From NCBI RefSeq assembly GCF_051521495.1, contig NZ_CP150355.1, forward strand, positions 9,734,001 to 9,798,000: a DNA stretch of 64,000 nucleotides, read 5' to 3'. The notes beneath the pieces were generated by a model that saw only the letters and a list, made by a program, of their open reading frames with translations, did not search any database and was not told the DNA's origin. Source of the stretch: Sorangium sp051521495 (GTDB lineage Bacteria; Myxococcota_A; Polyangia; Polyangiales; Polyangiaceae). Shown here piece by piece: positions 52,321 to 63,394 of the stretch (its first letter is position 1; every line of letters begins with the position of its first letter). Made by a program: the position numbers and the translations under genes.

Positions 52321-53436
52321 TCACCGAGGCGACCAAGTCGGTGAGCCCTCGTAGACCAGATTGGTGGTCAATGCTCGCAAGTTGTGACCGTTGACATCAA
52401 TGGCATAGATCTCCTTGCCTCGATCGTCCTCGTAGAACCGCTCGTACTCGAATACGATTGAACGACCATCTGGTGACCAAGAGGGGTGCTCCTCCCATAG
52501 CGGACCGGACACAAGTTGCCTCTGGTTTGATCCGTCGGCGTTCATGAGGTAGATGTGCATGTGCGACCCATCGCGATCAGAGGCGTACGCGAGCGTTTGA
52601 CCGTCGGGTGACCAAGCCGGATCATCTTCTTTCCAGGTGCTCTTGGTGATGTTTTGCGGATTAGTTCCACTCGAGTTCATAATGAAGATATCCCACTGTT
52701 CAGTGCAACCCGTGCGGCACTGTCCCGTGCAACCTGCACGGAATGCGATTTGGTGACCGTTAGGTGACCACGCCGGCGCCGTTGGATAGGTGCATCCCTG
52801 CATGCCCTCGGTACTCTGGTCGATGAGCCTGCGCAGATGCGTTCCGTCGGAATGAATCGTGTAGATCCCTCGCTCTTTCTCGGGCCAGCTCTTGGCGAAC
52901 GCGATCATGGTGCCGCCAGGCGACCACGTGGGCGCATGTCCGTCCGCCACCGTGCGGAGGTTCGAGCCATCATGGTCCATGGTTTTGACGTAATCGTTGT
53001 GAGCAAACGCTATATGTTGTCCGTCGGGGGACCAGCTGTATTTCCAGCCCCAGTCGTCCGAAATTTTGTGCGGATTCGAGCCGTCGGCGTTCATGACGTA
53101 CGTGCTTCTGCTCTTATTGCGTTCTGATACGAACACGATCTGGTTTGCGGATGGATGGTTGGCAGGCGCCGAATTGGCGCCCGGGGTGGCAAACGTCATA
53201 GTTCGACAGGTCGACGAGCCGACGGCAATGGTTGCCGCAATGGCCCCGATGGCGCATAGAACGGATAGCATGCGGAGGGCGGCCCTACGCAGGGACACAC
53301 GCCATGCTGCTGATGTGGGTGGGTCTAGGCCCATCCATCCGCGAATCTCCGGCAGCGCGATCGCCGTGATCATCGCGGCGACAGCAACGATCACGCCGAG
53401 AAGCGTGAGCGTGTCACCTCGACTCCATTCCGTCAT
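52321..53436 (-). CDS. TolB-like/PD40 beta-propeller protein with N-terminal membrane helices; first integron cassette
   Basis: The 371-residue protein has two hydrophobic helices near its N-terminus (LTLLGVIVAVAAMITAIA and MLSVLCAIGAIAATIAV) and then repeated PD40/WD40-like blades: SWSPDGQHIAFAH, TWSPGGTMIAFAKS, AWSPNGHQIAFRAG, AWSPDGQTLAYASD and SWSPDGRSIVFEYE. NADGSNxxxI/L links them, as in TolB. It is a membrane-anchored propeller that may bind peptides or sense the envelope. Base use is noticeably less GC-rich than in the host-like genes. The start has GGAAGGCCGGC upstream. It lies between the predicted attI core and attC A, so it is the cassette nearest the integrase. Confidence 0.85.
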   Translation of the reverse strand: MTEWSRGDTLTLLGVIVAVAAMITAIALPEIRGWMGLDPPTSAAWRVSLRRAALRMLSVLCAIGAIAATIAVGSSTCRTMTFATPGANSAPANHPSANQIVFVSERNKSRSTYVMNADGSNPHKISDDWGWKYSWSPDGQHIAFAHNDYVKTMDHDGSNLRTVADGHAPTWSPGGTMIAFAKSWPEKERGIYTIHSDGTHLRRLIDQSTEGMQGCTYPTAPAWSPNGHQIAFRAGCTGQCRTGCTEQWDIFIMNSSGTNPQNITKSTWKEDDPAWSPDGQTLAYASDRDGSHMHIYLMNADGSNQRQLVSGPLWEEHPSWSPDGRSIVFEYERFYEDDRGKEIYAIDVNGHNLRALTTNLVYEGSPTWSPR

Positions 53437-53534
53437 GCCGGCCTTCCAGCGCATACCGCTGCGCGTGCCATCTTGTTACGCCCTTTGCGCCCGACGCAGT
53501 AATTGCGTTCCGTCCGCGGCCTCCTGCCCCGTCC

Positions 53535-53541
53535 GCCCAAC
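53535..53541 (-). other. Predicted attI core site
   Basis: GTTGGGC on the minus strand (GCCCAAC on plus) lies between the first cassette gene and the integrase gene, without a partner box 60 bp away. That is the expected layout of attI, where the first cassette begins at the TT of the core. Confidence 0.55.
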
Positions 53542-53590
53542 GTCGCAATCATCTGTGCCGCGCGACATATCTTCGCGTTTTTGCATGTAG

Positions 53591-53716
53591 GCTGCGAACC
53601 GCGGTGCACGATCACCGTGTTCTCGCGGATGAGTCGCGGCACCCCGCAGCATATCTAGATATCCCCGCGGATAGGTCGCGATCTTCCGCAGGCTATCTGC
53701 GCATCTCCCGAGATAG
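53591..53716 (+). repeat. Degenerate 42-bp tandem repeats in the integron leader
   Basis: Two good units (53633-53674, 53675-53716) share a GTCGCG start, CCGCAG near the middle and ATAG end with period 42; a more degenerate unit precedes them. They lie between the attI core and the integrase gene and could be integrase-binding direct repeats or regulatory sites. Confidence 0.5.
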
Positions 53717-53925
53717 GCCGCCGCTGCACAACTACGTATCGCCGTTGAGGGGCTTCGGACGGCGACGGTGCGCCGAGAAGCAAAATGCGTGCCTGTAATT
53801 GATTGCCTCGGGCGACTGATGTGCGGCCCAAATATCCGCTGGCCGCCGCAACTCGCGCCCGCCCTGCGCCGATAAGGGTCAATGCGGGTCCGACGAACCG
53901 GCCCTAACCACTTGGAAGCACCCCC

Positions 53926-54876
53926 ATGACCCTCATCGAAGCCGTGCGCGCCACCATCCGGCGCCTGCATTACTCGCCGCGTACCGAAGAGGCGTATGTC
54001 CACTGGATTCGGGCATTTATTCGCTTTCATCACGGCAAGCATCCACGGCAGATGGGCGCGGAAGAGGTCACGGCCTTCCTCAACGATCTTGCGGTCGCGC
54101 GCCGCAGCGCGGCGTCCACGCAGAACCAAGCGCTGTGCGCGCTCCTCTTCCTTTACAAACGGGTCCTCGACCTGCAGATATCCCGGCTCGAAGCGCTCGA
54201 GCGTGCCCGCCGGCCGGAGCACCTCCCCACGGTCCTCTCGCGACAGGACGCTCTCACCTTGCTCGAGCACCTGATCCCACCTTTTCGGCTCATCGGCGAG
54301 CTCCTCTACGGAAGCGGCCTCCGCCTCCTCGAAGCGCTTTCGATTCGCGTCAAAGACGTCGACCTTGATCGACGGCAAATCATGGTGCGCCGCGGGAAAG
54401 GACAGCACGATCGGCCGGCCTTGCTCCCCGCTCGGGCGCGCGACGAGCTGCAGGCCCAGCTCGACGCCGTGGCGCAACGGCACAAGAAGGAACTCGCGGC
54501 TGGCCGCGGCGAGGTCGACCTCCCCCACGCTCCGCGAGCGAAGATGCCAGGAGCAGCCACGAGCCTCCCCTGGCAGTACCTCTTCCCCGCCTCTCGCCCT
54601 TGCACCGATCCAGCGACGGGTCGACAGGTCCTCTACCACCTGCACGAATCGGCGGTGCAAAGGGCCGTGAACAATGCCGGACGGGCGTCGGGGCTCACCA
54701 AGCGCGCGACATGCCATACCCTCCGCCACAGCTTCGCGACCCACCTGCTCGAGGCGGGCACCGACATCCGGACGATCCAGACATTGCTCGGCCACAAGGA
54801 TGTGCGGACCACGATGATCTACACCCACATCGTCGACCGCGGCCCTCTCGGCGTAATCAGTCCTCTCGACCGCTGA
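53926..54876 (+). CDS. intI: Integron integrase (IntI-class tyrosine recombinase)
   Basis: The 316-residue protein is a tyrosine recombinase with all catalytic residues: Arg133 in GSGLRLLE, Lys158, His264-x-x-Arg267 in CHTLRHSF, His290 in LGHKDV and Tyr299 in MIYTH. It opens with HYSPRTEEAYVHWIRAFI and carries the extra IntI-specific segment between the catalytic boxes (HAPRAKMPGAATSLPWQYLF, residues 201-220). This separates integron integrases from XerC/D. The C-terminal GVISPLDR matches the IntI ending. Integron integrases join attC-bearing cassettes at attI. Here the gene faces away from a set of minus-strand genes bounded by attC-like sites, the classic arrangement. GGAAGCACCCCC precedes the ATG. 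No LexA box was identified. Confidence 0.93.
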   Translation: MTLIEAVRATIRRLHYSPRTEEAYVHWIRAFIRFHHGKHPRQMGAEEVTAFLNDLAVARRSAASTQNQALCALLFLYKRVLDLQISRLEALERARRPEHLPTVLSRQDALTLLEHLIPPFRLIGELLYGSGLRLLEALSIRVKDVDLDRRQIMVRRGKGQHDRPALLPARARDELQAQLDAVAQRHKKELAAGRGEVDLPHAPRAKMPGAATSLPWQYLFPASRPCTDPATGRQVLYHLHESAVQRAVNNAGRASGLTKRATCHTLRHSFATHLLEAGTDIRTIQTLLGHKDVRTTMIYTHIVDRGPLGVISPLDR

Positions 54877-55225
54877 CCGCCGCTTCCGCGTGGAGCGCCT
54901 TGAACTCCGCCCCCACCCCCTCGTGCCGCCCCCATGCATCGTGGAAAGGTAGCCTAGCCGACGGCTGGCCCACCTTGTCAAGGAGGCCAGCGCAGGACCG
55001 TGCGAGCTCTACACCGGATGAAGGCGCGAGCGGGTCCTCGATGCCCTACCCCTCCGAAGCGAAGGAGTGCCCCTGCAACCTCCCGGCCGATCAGCGACGG
55101 GGCTGTTCAGGTTGCCGCAAGATCGCCGCCTCCCTCTCGCTCCCGCGCCCCACGGTCGCAACCCGCCTCCGCCTCGCGCGCCGCCTCTTCGCCCGCGCCC
55201 TCACCCGCTCTCGGAGGTGGCCCCG
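54877..55225. other. Region between integrase and radC with a sigma-factor remnant
   Basis: About 350 bp without an intact gene. The last 110 bases encode a fragment resembling sigma region 4. No attC-like structure was noticed here. Confidence 0.5.
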
Positions 55226-55238
55226 ATGCGCCCGATGA
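55113..55238 (+). pseudogene. C-terminal remnant of an ECF-type sigma factor
   Basis: The frame reads CRKIAASLSLPRPTVATRLR followed by LARRLFARALTRSRR and stops just inside the radC start. The pattern resembles sigma region 4.2 of myxobacterial ECF factors (EIAxxLSLPxxTVxxRLRRARR). The rest of the sigma gene is absent. Confidence 0.42.
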
Positions 55239-55861
55239 GCCGCACCCCCGTCGACGCCCCCGCCGAGACCGCGGCCGAGCTGCCGACCGCGACCGAGGCC
55301 GCCCTCCTCGAGATGGTGCTCGGCCTGCCCGGCGTCGGCCCGCGCATCCTCGGCACGGCCGCTCTCCCCTCCCTCGGTCGCCTCTCGCCCGCGGCGCTGG
55401 CCGAGCGCACCCAGATCGCGCTGTTCGACGCCACCCGCCTCGCCGCCGCCTTCGAGCTCGGCCGCCGCTACCACGCCGCCCGCGCCCGCCGCGGCGCGCT
55501 CCTCACCGACGCCGCCCGCGTGGCGCGCTACTTCGGCCCGAGGCTCGCCTCCCTGGTCCACGAGGAGCTCTGGATCGCCGCGCTCGACACCCACGGCCGC
55601 GTCCGCGAGACGCGCCTGCTCGCCCGCGGTGGCGCCGACGTCCTCACCATCGACCGCGCCACCGTCCTGCGCACCGCGCTGGACATGGCCGCCGTCACCT
55701 TCGTCCTCGCCCACAACCACCCGAGCGGCGACCCGACGCCCACCCGCGAGGACGAAGACATGACCCTGGAACTGCGCCACCTCGGCGAGGAGCTGCACGT
55801 CCCGCTCACCGCCCACGTCATCGTCACCCCCAGCGGCCGCTACGCCGCCGTCCACGAGTAG
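55226..55861 (+). CDS. radC: RadC-family JAB/MPN domain protein (full copy)
   Basis: The 211-residue protein has the RadC layout: an N-terminal helix-hairpin-helix-like stretch (MVLGLPGVGPRILG) and a C-terminal JAMM motif (Glu in VHEELWIAAL, HNHPSGDPTP with the following Asp). JAMM proteases bind zinc; the physiological role of RadC is still unclear, and it is often found on mobile elements. GGAGGTGG precedes the ATG. From base 55308 to just past the stop the sequence is repeated at 56965-57524, with an HNH nuclease pair between the copies. Confidence 0.9.
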   Translation: MRPMSRTPVDAPAETAAELPTATEAALLEMVLGLPGVGPRILGTAALPSLGRLSPAALAERTQIALFDATRLAAAFELGRRYHAARARRGALLTDAARVARYFGPRLASLVHEELWIAALDTHGRVRETRLLARGGADVLTIDRATVLRTALDMAAVTFVLAHNHPSGDPTPTREDEDMTLELRHLGEELHVPLTAHVIVTPSGRYAAVHE

Positions 55862-55867
55862 GCCCTC
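55308..55867 (+). repeat. 560-bp direct repeat, left copy (radC 3' part)
   Basis: Nearly identical to 56965-57524, offset 1657 bp, with scattered substitutions. It spans radC from about codon 28 to 6 bp past its stop. Confidence 0.95.
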
Positions 55868-56087
55868 CCTGAGCGTCGGCCCTCGCTGAGCCCAGGCCCA
55901 CCCCAGGGGCGCTGCGCCCCTGCGCATCCGGGCGAACGCCTCCAGCGCACCCGCCCCGGCCAGCAGCCCCGCCGCGCGTTCACCCTCGTCATCGCGGCTG
56001 GCCGGGGAGGCGAGGAGCGGAGGTGCTCCTCGTGCTAGGCTCGACGGCGAAGCGGGCTTGCCCCCCCCCCGCGTCCACCCCAGCGCG

Positions 56088-56492
56088 ATGTCGACCGCCA
56101 CCGTCACCCTCGCTCTCCCCGAAGCGCTCTACCAACGGCTGAGGGGGACTGCGCTCGCGACCCGACAGCCGCTCGAAGCCGTGATGCTGCGCGCGCTGAG
56201 CCTCGGCAGCCCTCCCGCCTGGGACGACGCACCCCCGGAGTTCCAGGTCGACCTCGCCTGCCTCGACAAGATGGACGACCAGGCGCTCTGGCAAATCGCG
56301 AAGAGCCACAGGTCCGAAGCAGAGCTCGCGCGCTACGACGAGCTGCTCGACCGGAACACCCAGGGGCTCCTCACGCCGGCGGAGCGCATCGAACTCGAGC
56401 GTCTTCGCCACGAGAGCGACCTGTTCATGCTCCGCAAGGCGCACGCTGCGGCGCTCCTGCGATGGCGCGGGCACGCCGTCGCTTCTCCTTAG
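56088..56492 (+). CDS. Ribbon-helix-helix-like protein paired with an HNH nuclease
   Basis: The 134-residue protein begins MSTATVTLALPEALYQRLRG followed by ALATRQPLEAVMLRAL, a pattern like the ribbon-helix-helix fold of small DNA-binding antitoxins. A helical region follows (LARYDELLDRNTQGLLTPAER and on). It is next to an HNH nuclease in the same direction; whether it represses or neutralises that nuclease is not known. No convincing ribosome site precedes either candidate start. It lies between the two radC copies. Confidence 0.65.
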   Translation: MSTATVTLALPEALYQRLRGTALATRQPLEAVMLRALSLGSPPAWDDAPPEFQVDLACLDKMDDQALWQIAKSHRSEAELARYDELLDRNTQGLLTPAERIELERLRHESDLFMLRKAHAAALLRWRGHAVASP

Positions 56493-56524
56493 CGCGCCCT
56501 CCACGAGATGGAAGACGGACCGCG

Positions 56525-56947
56525 GTGTCAACCTATCTTTCCGAGCTGCTCCGCTCTCGTATCGAGGAGGCCGACCGGCGCCGCTGTCAATATTGCCTGA
56601 CAAGCGAGGCCAATAGCGGGATTCCCCTGACCTGCGATCACATCACGCCGGTCTCGAAGGGCGGGCCGACCTCGTTCGAGAATGTATGCCTCGCATGCCG
56701 CCCATGCAACGAGTTCAAGGCAGGTGCCACGGAGTCGGTCGACCCGCTGACTGGAGACGTCGTGCCGCTCTTCAATCCGCGCCTCCATCGCTGGAGCGAT
56801 CACTTCACGTGGAGCGTCGACGCAACCAGGGTAGAGGGCGTGACGCCGTCCGGTAGAGCAACGGTCATCGCGCTCCGGATGAACCGCCCACCGATCGTCG
56901 CCGCACGTCGGCGCTGGGCCGAGGTGGGCTGGCACCCGCCCGCGTAG
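56525..56947 (+). CDS. HNH endonuclease
   Basis: The 140-residue protein (GTG start giving VSTYLSELLRSRI) has a zinc-ribbon HNH fold: RRCQYCLTSEANSG, CDHITPVSKGGPTSFENV and CLACRPCNEFK. The DH-x-N-x-N/C elements of the active site (DHITP, ENVCLACRPCN) are complete. An ATG 63 bp upstream overlaps the previous gene and is also possible, but many homologous sequences start near VSTY. HNH nucleases cut DNA in defence, homing or repair. It ends about 20 bp before the truncated radC copy. Confidence 0.88.
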   Translation: MSTYLSELLRSRIEEADRRRCQYCLTSEANSGIPLTCDHITPVSKGGPTSFENVCLACRPCNEFKAGATESVDPLTGDVVPLFNPRLHRWSDHFTWSVDATRVEGVTPSGRATVIALRMNRPPIVAARRRWAEVGWHPPA

Positions 56948-56964
56948 CGCTGGCTACGCCTTCA

Positions 56965-57524
56965 TCGAGATGGTGCTCGGCCTGCCCGGCGTCGGGTCGC
57001 GCATCCTCGGCACGGCCGCTCTCCCCTCCCTCGGTCGCCTCTCGCCCGCGGCGCTGGCCGAGCGCACCCAGATCGCGCTGTTCGACGCCACCCGCCTCGC
57101 CGCCGCCTTCGAGCTCGGCCGCCGCTACCACGCCGCCCGCGCCCGCCGCGGCGCGCTCCTCACCGACGCCGCCCGCGTGGCGCGCTACTTCGGCCCGAGG
57201 CTCGCCTCCCTGGTCCACGAGGATCTCTGGATCGCCGCGCTCGACACCCACGGCCGCGTCCGCGAGACACGCCTGCTCGCCCGCGGTGGCGCCGACGTCC
57301 TCACCATCGACCGCGCGACCGTCATGCGCACCGCGCTGGACATGGCGGCTCAGAGCTTCGTCCTCGCTCACAACCACCCGAGCGGCGACCCGACGCCTAC
57401 CCGCGAGGACGAAGCAATGACCCTGGAGCTGCGCCACCTCGGCGACGAGCTGCACGTCCCGCTCACCGCCCACGTCATCGTCACCCCCAGCGGACGCTAC
57501 GCCGCCGTCCACGAGTAGGCCCTC
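56965..57524 (+). repeat. 560-bp direct repeat, right copy
   Basis: Right copy of the radC duplication. Flanking sequences differ on both sides of the shared block. Confidence 0.95.
56970..57518 (+). pseudogene. 5'-truncated second copy of radC
   Basis: The frame begins MVLGLPGVGSRILG and lacks the first 29 residues of the full copy. The JAMM motif (HNHPSGDPTP) is intact, and only a few substitutions separate it from the left copy, for example VHEDLW for VHEELW. There is no ribosome site before its ATG. Translation could give a nearly complete RadC, so it may still be functional; I class it as a truncated copy. Confidence 0.75.
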
Positions 57525-57641
57525 GCGGGACTCGCGGGACGCTGCGCCCCTGCGGCGCCGCGCCCCGCCCCTGGGCATCCAGCCGCCAGGCACCGCCCCG
57601 GCCGGCAGCTCTGCAAGCCATGGGGCAGCCGCACGCGGTGT

Positions 57642-57777
57642 CGGATTCGGTAACCTGGCATCCTGCCACGACAGTACCGCGATCGGCCTGGATGACTTCG
57701 ATTCTCGGCGAAGCGATTCATCAGAGAATCCGTCAGCGACGACAAAATCGTATACTTTTCGGATTCGGGAGAATCCG
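57642..57777. promoter_or_regulatory. Cluster of CGGATTC/GAATCCG motifs upstream of an orphan gene
   Basis: CGGATTC occurs at 57642 and 57760, and its complement GAATCCG at 57726 and 57771. The last two form a perfect 7-bp hairpin with the loop GGGA directly before the ATG, so the ribosome binding site lies in the loop. This suggests protein binding or translational control. Confidence 0.45.
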
Positions 57778-58293
57778 ATGGGTTTTCCAGACGAGGTGCT
57801 TGAAATAACATCGTATTACGATCAGACAAACGCGCATTGCATTGGGGAGGGAAAAGTTGGCGGATTTCCTGTCGAAGACTTAGGGGAAGTTGGTCGGGAC
57901 GTTGACTTAAGGGTCAACTGCATCTCTACGGGGGCGCGCTCGACGCGCGTGCAGCCGGGGGCGCCGACCGTGGCAGGCGACTGGGCTGAGTGGAGTCGGC
58001 GAGGCAGAGACGTGTGTGTTGGCGAGAATTATGATGGTGGATTTCTGGCCGATTCCGCCCGCAATATTTATGTCTGCGCTCACGCCAGCCGTCTCCTGGT
58101 TCCTCGTAGAGACATAAGTGAGCCCGGATGGGTGTCAGATCTCAGAGACAACGGCTGGAAGCTAGCTGCCTTGGTTGCTGAGAGGATATGCAAGCAGCAC
58201 GGCCACGCAGGAGGGGGCTTCTTCGATGGTACGAGCCAAGGAGCACGAGAGAACCTTGCGTACGGGGTCGTCTGCTTCGGTGCCGAGGGATAG
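57778..58293 (+). CDS. Hypothetical protein, foreign-looking composition
   Basis: The 171-residue protein starts MGFPDEVLEITSYYDQTNAH and has no recognised domain. It contains several cysteines (CIGEG, VNCIST, VCVGEN, VCAHAS, VCFGAEG) but no signal peptide. It is clearly less GC-rich than its surroundings, which suggests recent arrival. The ATG follows a GGGAG site placed in the loop of a hairpin. It lies just beyond the right radC copy and may be cargo of the same event. No function assigned. Confidence 0.6.
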   Translation: MGFPDEVLEITSYYDQTNAHCIGEGKVGGFPVEDLGEVGRDVDLRVNCISTGARSTRVQPGAPTVAGDWAEWSRRGRDVCVGENYDGGFLADSARNIYVCAHASRLLVPRRDISEPGWVSDLRDNGWKLAALVAERICKQHGHAGGGFFDGTSQGARENLAYGVVCFGAEG

Positions 58294-58438
58294 TGCCCTG
58301 CGGACGATCTGCGCGCCGTGACCCGCACTCGAAGGGGAGCCTGGCCTCAAGGCGCTGCATGCCGTCGACGCCGCGGGCGCCTCCCCTCACCGCTCCGCGC
58401 CCCCGCCTCCCCTCACCACCCCGCGCCCCCGCCTCCCC

Positions 58439-62317
<3,879 letters not shown>

Positions 62318-62604
62318 GGCGCAAGTATCGGTGTGCAGACCTCGGCGGTCCAGGCGGCCGGCGCGCTCGTGGACCGCGAACCGTGGACCCTCGGCCCACG
62401 CGGGGCGCGAGGATACTCACCCCGCGGCGCGGCGACGAGCCTCGAAGGCCCCCCGGAGCAGCCGCCGGGCCGCCGGGGGCGCGGCCGCGGCCCGCCCTCG
62501 CCGACCTCCGGCCGCGCGCGCCCACGCCACGCGCGCGCGGCTGTCGCGCCCGCGCCGCCCCGGCGGAGGCCTCAGCGACCGCCCGCGCCGCGGCGGCGGA
62601 GGCC

Positions 62605-62949
62605 TCAGCTGGCGAGGCGCTCGATCCGCGCGTCGACCTCGCGCTCGGCGTTCAGCCAGTCTTCAACGGGGTTGTTCCGGAAGCCGGCCCTCTCGGCATA
62701 TCCATAGGCCACGTTCGCGATCAGGCGGTGGCGCTCCTCGCGTGACACGCGCGGGTGCGACGGCGCGGCCTTCGGGGCCTCGATGCCCGCGCGCTCGGCG
62801 GCCAGCGCCGCGGCCGGAGAGGGCATCTCGACGGCGGCGGGGGCAGAGACCGCGCTCTCGGGCTGCGCCGAGTCGACCGGGGCAGCGAGCCGGCTCGGGG
62901 CCCGGGTGGTCGTCTTCGTGCGGGCCGGGGTCTTGCGCTTCGAGCTCAT
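62605..62949 (-). CDS. DUF2934 protein
   Basis: The 114-residue protein has a basic, low-complexity N-terminus (KRKTPARTKTTTRAPSR) and a C-terminal DUF2934 domain: SREERHRLIANVAYGYAERAG and NNPVEDWLNAEREVDARI. DUF2934 is a short helical motif found at the ends of many bacterial proteins; its role is unknown. It is monocistronic, upstream of and in the same direction as the kinase. The ATG is preceded by AAAGGAGAGACGACG. Confidence 0.8.
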   Translation of the reverse strand: MSSKRKTPARTKTTTRAPSRLAAPVDSAQPESAVSAPAAVEMPSPAAALAAERAGIEAPKAAPSHPRVSREERHRLIANVAYGYAERAGFRNNPVEDWLNAEREVDARIERLAS

Positions 62950-63394
62950 CTCGTCGTCTCTCCTTTCGGGTACACGGGTCGACTAACCCAGGTCCGCGCG
63001 TACGCACAAATTTTGAGCACGTAGTTTCTCGGCGCCGGGCCCCTCGCCCGTCGGGATCTCCCTTCCAAGAGACCGTGGTTCGCGGTAGAGTGGATGTCGC
63101 CGACCGGGTGAGATCACCCGGCATGTGTCAGTCCTCATCCCTCGTGTTTCATTGTCGCGTCGTGGCCGGCGCTCATCCGCCATCGTCCATTTTTGCCATC
63201 GTCGCCATCGTCGCTCCCATCTTCGTTCACGGTGGCCCGTCCGTGGTCGCCGCCTGCGCTGAGGACAGCTCGGTACTCTAGAAAATGGCAGGCGCGTCGC
63301 TCGCCGTCATGCCCATGAATCGAGGAGATGCGATGTGGAAGAAAGCGCGGCCCCTTCCCGGCGCACGGCACACCTCTGCTCCTCCGGCGGCGGG
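62950..63394. other. Divergent intergenic region
   Basis: About 445 bp between the DUF2934 gene and the AAA+ regulator. A small open frame at 63123-63281 has no protein-like features. Promoters for both genes are presumably here. Confidence 0.5.

Noticed and set aside
63123..63281. Small hydrophobic open frame upstream of the AAA+ regulator
   Set aside because: Trinucleotide repeats explain the hydrophobic run, and no ribosome site is present.
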